The notes under the pieces: generated by a model
The model's input: only the letters and a program-made list of their open reading frames with translations
Databases searched by the model: none
What the model was told of the DNA's origin: nothing
Shown here: positions 17,153 to 22,298 of the stretch, in pieces
Numbering within the stretch: position 1 is the first letter of the stretch
Layout: each line of letters opens with the position of its first letter
NCBI GenBank assembly: GCA_937926515.1
Contig: CALAZZ010000175.1
Location: 1 to 22,298 of the forward strand
Origin: an uncultured Bacteroidales bacterium
GTDB taxonomy: Bacteria > Bacteroidota > Bacteroidia > Bacteroidales > F082
Length of the DNA: 22,298 nt
Reading direction: 5' to 3'
Position numbers and translations under genes: made by a program

Positions 17153-17684
17153 GTGGTTGAAAAAAACTAAAATGTACCTTGCCATAACGTCTTTTCTCCA
17201 CAAATCCATCAAGTTTGCTGTAATCGATTTGTTTGGGGTGTTCTATGACCAGCCAGCCCTCGGGTGAGAGTATATCCTTGTTGATGAGTATTTTACCTAA
17301 TTCATCATACCTTTCAAAATCATAGGGTGGGTCAGCGAAAATTAGATTGTAAATCTGGCTGACGGATGGGATAAATCTAAACACATCTGATTTGATGACT
17401 ACTAGCTTGTCCATACCAAATTTGGAGGCAGTTTCGCGGATAAAGGCAACACATCGATAATTATTGTCAACAGCAGTAACCTGAGCACAGCCACGCGAAA
17501 ACAACTCATAGGAAATATTGCCTGTGCCTGCGAATAAGTCAAGTGCTTTCGAATCGCGCAGGTCAAGCCTGTTTTCAAGAATATTGAAAAGACTTTCCTT
17601 GGCCAGGTCAGTGGTTGGCCTTACGGGTAGGTTGGCAGGAGCATGTATCAGCCTTCGTTGGAGGCTTCCTTTTATAATTCGCAT
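17136..17684 (-). CDS. rsmD: 16S rRNA (guanine966-N2)-methyltransferase
   Basis: RsmD methylates G966 of 16S rRNA during 30S subunit assembly. The 182-residue protein has the family pattern MRIIKGSLQRR, RPTTDLAKESLFNIL (22-36), motif I LDLFAGTGNISYE (48-60) and the catalytic FADPPY with DPPY at 118-121. The start overlaps the end of the DUF3822 gene by 13 bases, so translation is probably coupled. The last residues (QKKPA) are encoded within the convergent terminator hairpin. Confidence 0.95.
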   Translation of the reverse strand: MRIIKGSLQRRLIHAPANLPVRPTTDLAKESLFNILENRLDLRDSKALDLFAGTGNISYELFSRGCAQVTAVDNNYRCVAFIRETASKFGMDKLVVIKSDVFRFIPSVSQIYNLIFADPPYDFERYDELGKILINKDILSPEGWLVIEHPKQIDYSKLDGFVEKRRYGKVHFSFFQPQKKPA

Positions 17685-18574
17685 TGCAAGGCGTTGAATA
17701 GGGTGTAATACTGATGACCGGGTAAATCATCAAAGACATAGCTGTATTGAAAGATATTGTTTCGCTCCATGAAGCGAATGTTCCTAATGTACTTCCAGCT
17801 TAATTCATAAATATCAGAACTGATATTTAAATTTCCCATAAGAACCAGTTCAACTGATTCAGGGTTCATATTTAATTGTTCCAGAGCAAAAAGCAGAAAA
17901 TAAAGATAGTCCTCCTTTGTGTTGAATTTATAGCTATTGTAAAAATGTAATTTGTCATGCCTGAGGATAATTAAATCAAAACTGCGGCTTCTCAAGTTGA
18001 CAAAGGCATAATTGTCTGTAGGTTTATTCTTGTGCTGTATCAGTAGGCTTTCGATAAGCACGGATGAAAGGTGAACCAGGCGTGCATTCGCCCAATACTC
18101 CTTGATTTTCACGGCAAGTTTATCAGAAAGATAATACACATTGCTGGCATTGGCGCTTTTAAGTGAATCAACTTCAACCCTGGCATGCTTGATGGGCTGA
18201 TGGTTAAAAAGCAAATAGGATTCCTTCTCATTTTCATCGTAAAGCGGAAATGGAACAAGGGTATGGAATAAATGATCGATCACAACCACTACGGAATGGA
18301 ATGGATAGGTTATCCACTGTTTAACCATAAATAGTTCATCCAATCGTAAAATTAGTTTCGATTCATTGTTTATATCCTGAAACAAATACGACTGCAAGCC
18401 AACAAATCTTTGCTTATCAGAATGATATACGGCCAACGAAAAACCATCCAATGAAAGTTGGATGGTTAATTGTAAGTTTCTGGTATGATCTTCCCTGAAT
18501 GATTTGTCGATCAGGCTTATATTTGGTTTTACCTCAATGATCATTTCATAGGAATACTTATTCCCAGTTACCAT
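17672..18574 (-). CDS. DUF3822 family protein
   Basis: The protein, up to 300 residues, fits the Bacteroidota DUF3822 family, often found beside rsmD. It has no signal peptide or membrane segment. Two halves have strand patterns such as LQLTIQLSLDGFSLAVYHSDKQ-like (34-55) and YAFVNLRSRSFDLIILRHDKL-like (about 193-213), the latter followed by FNTKEDYLYFLLFALEQLNMN and VELVLMG. This plan resembles actin-like (ASKHA) proteins of the PilM/EpsL type; that is inference and no activity is known. The ORF start at 18574 overlaps the upstream gene by 17 bases; Met11 at 18544 removes the overlap and is equally plausible. It is the middle gene of a three-gene minus-strand operon. Confidence 0.88.
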   Translation of the reverse strand: MVTGNKYSYEMIIEVKPNISLIDKSFREDHTRNLQLTIQLSLDGFSLAVYHSDKQRFVGLQSYLFQDINNESKLILRLDELFMVKQWITYPFHSVVVVIDHLFHTLVPFPLYDENEKESYLLFNHQPIKHARVEVDSLKSANASNVYYLSDKLAVKIKEYWANARLVHLSSVLIESLLIQHKNKPTDNYAFVNLRSRSFDLIILRHDKLHFYNSYKFNTKEDYLYFLLFALEQLNMNPESVELVLMGNLNISSDIYELSWKYIRNIRFMERNNIFQYSYVFDDLPGHQYYTLFNALQCEL

Positions 18575-19157
18575 CAGTAGATGGCTCGGTCATTGATCCA
18601 ACACGCAAGCCCGGATAGCGCTCAATCTGCTCCATATGTGCAATCAGGTTGTATACACGCTGTTGATCTAAACCACTCAGATAGCTGTTAAAGGGAGCCT
18701 TTGCTTCAAACACACTTACCTTGACACCGCCACGTTCAATTTGACCGGCATCCATCTCGAACGTTTCTTTTTCGCTGTGAGGTATGTACATAAATTCTTC
18801 TAGATTAAATGCCCTTCTTGTACTGAATAATGAATCTAATACTTTAACGTAACCTAAAGTATCGGCAATGGTTTTTGTAAAGGTTGTGTCGGTAGGATCG
18901 GGAACAAGTCTCACTACCGGAATTTCACCTTCTTTAATATAAGTAATCAGGGTATCAAAATTTTGCGCGAAATGATTATTTGCCTGCCTGAATAACAATT
19001 GAGCGCTTCTAATGTCTTTAAGTCGCTGAACAACATCTGCCTCGCGATGAGCCTTTTCACGATTGAACTCAACCGGCTGCATAATGCTGCTATAAACCAT
19101 GTATCCCAATATTACGATTACTATCAGTAACAAAACTTGAAGCAGAGTACTTTTCAT
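18558..19157 (-). CDS. Single-pass membrane protein of unknown function
   Basis: I do not recognise a named family for this 199-residue protein. A membrane helix lies at about residues 4-24 (LLQVLLLIVIVILGYMVYSS), followed by a basic/acidic helix and the segment VVQRLKDIRSAQLLFRQANNHFAQNFDTL (~42-70). The bulk should be outside the cytoplasm. The helix followed by DIRSAQ...F...DTL is reminiscent of pseudopilins and related bitopic proteins, but there is no prepilin cleavage motif. It is first in an overlapping operon with DUF3822 and rsmD, so it probably acts with the DUF3822 protein. Confidence 0.82.
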   Translation of the reverse strand: MKSTLLQVLLLIVIVILGYMVYSSIMQPVEFNREKAHREADVVQRLKDIRSAQLLFRQANNHFAQNFDTLITYIKEGEIPVVRLVPDPTDTTFTKTIADTLGYVKVLDSLFSTRRAFNLEEFMYIPHSEKETFEMDAGQIERGGVKVSVFEAKAPFNSYLSGLDQQRVYNLIAHMEQIERYPGLRVGSMTEPSTDGNWE

Positions 19158-19179
19158 AATGTTTTAATTTTTGCTTATG

Positions 19180-19187
19180 CAAATGTA
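19180..19187 (-). promoter_or_regulatory. Candidate -7 element (TACATTTG) for the DUF3822/rsmD operon
   Basis: On the minus strand this reads TACATTTG, an exact TAnnTTTG match, 22 bases before the first ATG. No -33 partner at standard distance is obvious. Confidence 0.5.
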
Positions 19188-19277
19188 AAATATTTTTGTG
19201 TGTCTGGTTTCATTTCAAGTTAATTATCCTGCAAGTTACCCTTTTTATCTTCAGATTTCCACTTAAATCAGAGTTAA

Positions 19278-19745
19278 TTAAATTCGACCTACAAGTTTAT
19301 TCATTTCGTTGTAGCTTGGTAAACCAGACAATAGAATAAACGATTTGCCATTGTGATTTCGTTTACAGCAGTAGGTCTGCAAACCATTTGTTATTGTTAT
19401 ATAGTTGACTTTAAGTCTGATATTGTATAAGGCAGCCTGCTCTATGGTTTTTTGGTCCAGTTTTACCTGATTCGATTTGCATTCAACAATCATTAAGGGT
19501 GTGCCCTGCCGTGAGAAAACCACAATGTCGCAACGTTTGACAAGTCGGTCTATTTTTATCTGGTATTCCACTGCAACAAGTCCAAGAGGCACACCGGAGT
19601 CTTCAACCAGATACCGCAACATTTTTTGTCTTACTTCCTCCTCCGGTGTGAGTGCTACATATTTTCTCCGTACCGGATCATAAATCTCAACTTTATGTCC
19701 TTCATTCCTTAATGCAAACCAAGCTGGTCTTTTCTTATCTTGCAT
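19278..19745 (-). CDS. Stand-alone HsdR N-terminal (PD-(D/E)xK) nuclease-like protein
   Basis: With the start at Met 19745 the protein has 155 residues, the usual length for short HsdR_N_2-type proteins. After a basic start it has LTPEEEVRQKMLRYLVED (33-50) and VAVEYQI (57-63). Asp73 in RCDIVVF and Glu88-Cys-Lys90 in LMIVECKS form a complete PD-(D/E)xK site, with Gln102 in the following helix. No helicase, methylase or specificity subunit is near, so it is not a type I restriction system. Similar orphan proteins beside holA are familiar in Bacteroidota, suggesting a housekeeping DNA role (inference). The longer frame to 19826 would run into the divergent AMP nucleosidase gene, and the sequence agaggg sits just before the chosen ATG. 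Confidence 0.85.
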   Translation of the reverse strand: MQDKKRPAWFALRNEGHKVEIYDPVRRKYVALTPEEEVRQKMLRYLVEDSGVPLGLVAVEYQIKIDRLVKRCDIVVFSRQGTPLMIVECKSNQVKLDQKTIEQAALYNIRLKVNYITITNGLQTYCCKRNHNGKSFILLSGLPSYNEMNKLVGRI

Positions 19746-19799
19746 GTCCCTCTTTAAGAATACAAAGTCGTAAATATATAGAGAATAGCTAATATTCCA

Positions 19800-19807
19800 T
19801 ACATTTG
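19800..19807 (+). promoter_or_regulatory. Candidate -7 element (TACATTTG) for the AMP nucleosidase gene
   Basis: Exact TAnnTTTG match only 20 bases before ATG 19827. The expected transcription start near 19813 leaves about 5 bases before ATG 19818, which favours 19827 as the translation start. Confidence 0.5.
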
Positions 19808-19826
19808 TAAAGAAATAATGCTCCAC

Positions 19827-20597
19827 ATGAAAGATAAAAAAGCCATTGTTGAAAACTGGTTACCACGATATACAGGCCAGCGTGTTGAAGATTTTGGCGA
19901 ATACATCCTATTAACCAATTTCAATCAATACCTTGAGCTTTTTGCTGAATGGAACAATGTCCCAATTCTGGGACAGGATAATCCCATGCCATGTGCTACA
20001 TCGGACAAGATCACGATTATCAACTTCAGCATGGGAAGCGCCAATGCCGCTACGGTTATGGACCTGCTAGGTGCCATCCACCCCAAAGCCGTCCTGTTTT
20101 TAGGTAAATGCGGTGGCCTCAAGTCAAAAAACCAGGTGGGTGATTTCATATTGCCCATAGCTGCCATAAGAGGTGAAGGGACTTCGAATGATTATTTACC
20201 TAAGGAAGTGCCAGCTCTTCCGGCATTCAGTCTGCAAAAGGCCATCAGCACCAGTATTAGGGATCATGGCCGTGATTACTGGACAGGAACAGTATATACC
20301 ACCAACCGTCGCGTGTGGGAGCATGATGATGAGTTTAAGGACTTTCTGATTAAAACACATAGCATGGCTGTTGATATGGAGACTGCTACGATTTTTGTTG
20401 TTGGTTTTGTAAATGAAATCCCTACCGGTGCCTTGCTGCTTGTTTCCGATCAGCCCATGGTACCCGAAGGCATAAAAACTTCTGAGAGTGACAGGAAAGT
20501 GAATCAGCGCTTTGTTGCGGAACATCTTAAAATAGGCATTGACTCGCTACAGCAATTGATCAACAAAGGCCTTACGGTAAAACACCTGCGTTTTTAG
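19827..20597 (+). CDS. amn: AMP nucleosidase (short form)
   Basis: The enzyme hydrolyses AMP to adenine and ribose 5-phosphate, acting in purine turnover and adenylate balance. The 256-residue protein is the short Bacteroidota form, lacking the N-terminal regulatory domain of the ~480-residue enterobacterial enzyme. Phosphorylase-superfamily motifs are NFSMGSANAATVMDLLG (66-82), FLGKCGGL (91-98), VYTTNRRVWEHD (156-167), the base-binding AVDMETAT (181-188) and catalytic Asp208 in VSDQPM. ATG 19818 lies three codons upstream; 19827 is preferred from family starts and the promoter position. holA follows after 24 bases and is probably co-transcribed. Confidence 0.93.
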   Translation: MKDKKAIVENWLPRYTGQRVEDFGEYILLTNFNQYLELFAEWNNVPILGQDNPMPCATSDKITIINFSMGSANAATVMDLLGAIHPKAVLFLGKCGGLKSKNQVGDFILPIAAIRGEGTSNDYLPKEVPALPAFSLQKAISTSIRDHGRDYWTGTVYTTNRRVWEHDDEFKDFLIKTHSMAVDMETATIFVVGFVNEIPTGALLLVSDQPMVPEGIKTSESDRKVNQRFVAEHLKIGIDSLQQLINKGLTVKHLRF

Positions 20598-20621
20598 CAT
20601 ATAATTTAGGCCTGATTGCTT

Positions 20622-21623
20622 ATGACCTACGATCAAATCATAACCGATATTAAGAATAAGGTTTATTACCCGGTATACTTACTGATGGGTGAAGAACCCT
20701 ATTTCATTGATGTGATCACTGATATTCTCGAAGAGCATGTACTGGAAGAAGCCTACCGCGACTTCAACAGCATGACCGTTTACGGCCGTGATGTGGATGC
20801 AGCTGCGCTCATAAATCAAGCTAAAAGTTATCCCATGTCTGGAAACTATCAGCTACTCATCGTGAAAGAAGCGCAAGATATGCAGGACATTGAAGAACTG
20901 GAATCTTATCTAAAAAATCCTCTGGAGAGTACCATCCTGGTCATCAATTATAAATACAAGAAAATTGATGCCCGAAAAACATTTGCCAAACTGGTGAAAT
21001 CAAAGGGTGTACTATTCGAATCGAAAACACTGTTCGAAAACAGTATTCCCCAATGGATTATTAAATTCCTGAAGCAAAAAAACTACAGCATTACACCGAA
21101 AGCATGTCAGATGCTAGCTGATAATCTGGGCACAGACTTGCATAAAATCCGCAATGAGTTGGAGAAACTGACAATCATTCTTTCAACAGGAGCTACCATT
21201 ACTGATGAGCATGTAGAGCGTAACATTGGCATTTCAAAGGATTTCAATGTTTTTGAACTGCAAAAAGCCCTCTCACAACGCGATGTTGTGAAAGCCAACC
21301 GCATCATTAATTATTTTGGTGCCAACAGCAAAGAAAACCCAATACTGATGAGCGTTGTGCTGTTATACATTTATTTCATCAGGGTACTCAAGTACCATTA
21401 TACCAAAGATAAATCGAGGAACAACCTGGCTGTGGTACTTGGAGTCAGCCCTTTTTTCGTTTCCGATTACCAGCTTGCAGCAAAAAGTTATTCCGCCACC
21501 AAAGCAATGGAAGCCATTAGTATTCTCCGAAAATATGACTTAAAGGGTAAGGGCGTGGAAAATCAGTCAGCAGATGATGCAGACTTGTATAAGGAGATGT
21601 TATACAAATTGATTCACCTATAG
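20622..21623 (+). CDS. holA: DNA polymerase III subunit delta
   Basis: The delta subunit of the clamp loader opens the beta sliding clamp during replication. The 333-residue protein has the family N-terminus VYYPVYLLMGEEPYFIDVI (~16-34), SYPMSGNYQLLIVKEAQD (~66-83), the ATPase-like fold with no true Walker A, the middle segment LADNLGTDLHKIRNELEKL, and the C-terminal collar domain with VFELQKALSQRD. Start ATG 20622 is used; the frame also has a TTG two codons earlier. A 32-base stretch near its end (21478-21509) is repeated exactly at the window end. Confidence 0.95.
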   Translation: MTYDQIITDIKNKVYYPVYLLMGEEPYFIDVITDILEEHVLEEAYRDFNSMTVYGRDVDAAALINQAKSYPMSGNYQLLIVKEAQDMQDIEELESYLKNPLESTILVINYKYKKIDARKTFAKLVKSKGVLFESKTLFENSIPQWIIKFLKQKNYSITPKACQMLADNLGTDLHKIRNELEKLTIILSTGATITDEHVERNIGISKDFNVFELQKALSQRDVVKANRIINYFGANSKENPILMSVVLLYIYFIRVLKYHYTKDKSRNNLAVVLGVSPFFVSDYQLAAKSYSATKAMEAISILRKYDLKGKGVENQSADDADLYKEMLYKLIHL

Positions 21624-21823
21624 TGTGTTGCCTTCAAGACACTTCTTGTCTATTAGCTTCTATTTCTGATGATACATCTCCTCAATCAGAAGGGCATATT
21701 TTCTCATGAGAAATTTACGCTCCTGACTTCCGGATAAAAATGACAATGAAGTTGCACAGTACTGGCCTGCTGATACCTATCAAACCTGTCACTACTGTTT
21801 GGATGTCCCGAGCAATTCCTATT

Positions 21824-21870
21824 GTCCTTTTGTTTTGGCAAAAGGACCAAAACCATAAGCGCAGGCAAAT
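21824..21870. repeat. Stem-loop repeat, copy 1
   Basis: Nine-base arms gtccttttg (21824-21832) and caaaaggac (21839-21847) surround the loop ttttgg. Fourteen bases later comes caggcaaat (21862-21870), shared with copy 2. Confidence 0.7.
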
Positions 21871-21983
21871 GCCTCCACCAACTTACGTAACTGCGCGGGC
21901 CAGCGCGCCAGCTGAAAGACGATTTTGTTTCAGACACCACTGTACTTTGTACAAAAACCATTTTCAATGCCAGGGATTTGCGA

Positions 21984-22019
21984 GCCCCGAAAGGAGTGAG
22001 CAGCACTCCTTTTCGGGGC
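21984..22019. repeat. G+C-rich hairpin
   Basis: Arms gccccgaaaggagtg (21984-21998) and cactccttttcggggc (22004-22019) pair over 15 bases with one bulged A/T. No T-run follows on either side, so it is more likely part of the repeat element than a terminator. Confidence 0.65.
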
Positions 22020-22091
22020 GAAGCAATCCTGTGGCTTAACTTTTTGCAGGTTTAAAGCATCCCTTTCATCATGAAGGTGGTGTATTTTTAT

Positions 22092-22145
22092 GTCCTTTTG
22101 TTACGGCAAAAGGACGATCTGCCGGCTGGCGGAGTACAGGCAAAT
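22092..22145. repeat. Stem-loop repeat, copy 2
   Basis: The same nine-base arms as copy 1 (22092-22100 and 22107-22115) enclose loop ttacgg. The shared caggcaaat follows at 22137-22145, 21 bases downstream. Arms are identical while loop and spacer differ. Confidence 0.7.
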
Positions 22146-22266
22146 CTATCTTGCCCTGGGATAAACCCACAATCCAAATTGAAAATGAAACTTCTCGGCT
22201 TTTAAATCAAATTGCATCGATTAATAATTCTTTATGGCGAAATAAGTGGGTGCCCAATCCGGAAAA

Positions 22267-22298
22267 CAGCAAAAAGTTATTCCGCCACCAAAGCAATG
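22267..22298 (+). repeat. Exact 32-base copy of holA 21478-21509 at the window end
   Basis: The last 32 bases are identical to 21478-21509 inside holA, in the same orientation; the base before the match differs (a versus g). The copy is cut by the end of the window, so its true length is unknown. In holA the bases encode AAKSYSATKAM; here no gene is evident. Confidence 0.9.

Larger units (their letters stand above)
21624..22298. other. Gene-poor, repeat-rich tail
   Basis: These 675 bases hold no gene I can support. Open frames exist on both strands but run through hairpins and lack recognisable domains or plausible starts. The stretch contains two copies of a 24-base stem-loop, a G+C-rich hairpin, a gcgc-rich segment near 21891-21912, and a terminal repeat of holA sequence. 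It looks like a non-coding dispersed-repeat region at a contig end. Confidence 0.6.

Noticed and set aside
19278..19826. Type I restriction-modification system
   Set aside because: Only an HsdR N-terminal-like domain is present; no helicase part, HsdM or HsdS is found in the window.
21704..22039. Open frames on both strands in the tail (100 and 99 codons)
   Set aside because: They overlap each other in opposite directions, cross the stem-loops and the G+C hairpin, and show no domain or signal; they look like products of an RNA/DNA repeat.
1..22298. CRISPR array, tRNA/rRNA genes, integrase or insertion sequence
   Set aside because: No regularly spaced repeats, cloverleaf, rRNA or transposase/integrase motifs were seen on reading both strands.

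Overview
The window looks like chromosomal DNA of a Bacteroidota bacterium, probably a Bacteroidales-like or related marine/anaerobic lineage. The evidence is a type IX secretion (T9SS) type A sorting domain, TonB C-terminal domains, DUF3822 and DUF2795 proteins, a short AMP nucleosidase, moderate G+C, almost no Shine-Dalgarno sequences, and repeated TAnnTTTG -7 promoter elements. No species can be named from the sequence alone. The last ~675 bases and the final 32-bp repeat suggest the window ends at a contig end.

Layout. 83-904: exported protein with two TonB C-terminal domains. 1103-2458: glutamate dehydrogenase gdhA, with a terminator shared with the convergent flavin (PPOX/Nim-like) gene at 2579-3040. 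3179-7560, minus strand: an operon panB - rluA-type pseudouridine synthase - large exported protein (HExxH metallopeptidase-like domain, propeller, outer-membrane barrel), the last two overlapping by ATGA. 7821-8798: divergent lipoprotein. 9088-11004: dnaK, the only gene with a perfect Shine-Dalgarno. 11153-12799: T9SS cargo protein. 12930-14498: unknown exported protein. 14557-15342: methyltransferase. 15388-16113: LolD/MacB-type ABC ATPase without a permease. 16222-16788: PduO-type cobalamin adenosyltransferase. 16872-17093: DUF2795 protein. 17136-19157, minus strand: overlapping operon of a single-pass membrane protein, DUF3822 and rsmD. 19278-19745, minus strand: stand-alone HsdR-N nuclease-like protein, divergent from the AMP nucleosidase and holA (19827-21623). 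21624-22298: no convincing gene; a repeat-rich tail with stem-loops.

Most genes are housekeeping (amino-acid, pantothenate, cobalamin and adenylate metabolism, rRNA modification, chaperone, replication clamp loader), interspersed with envelope and secreted proteins of unknown role. There is no CRISPR array, tRNA, rRNA, phage or transposase that I can support. The parts most worth following are the peptidase-propeller-barrel protein, the DUF3822 pair that resembles a pilus-assembly-like module, the orphan nuclease next to holA, and the repeat tail with its self-matching end.
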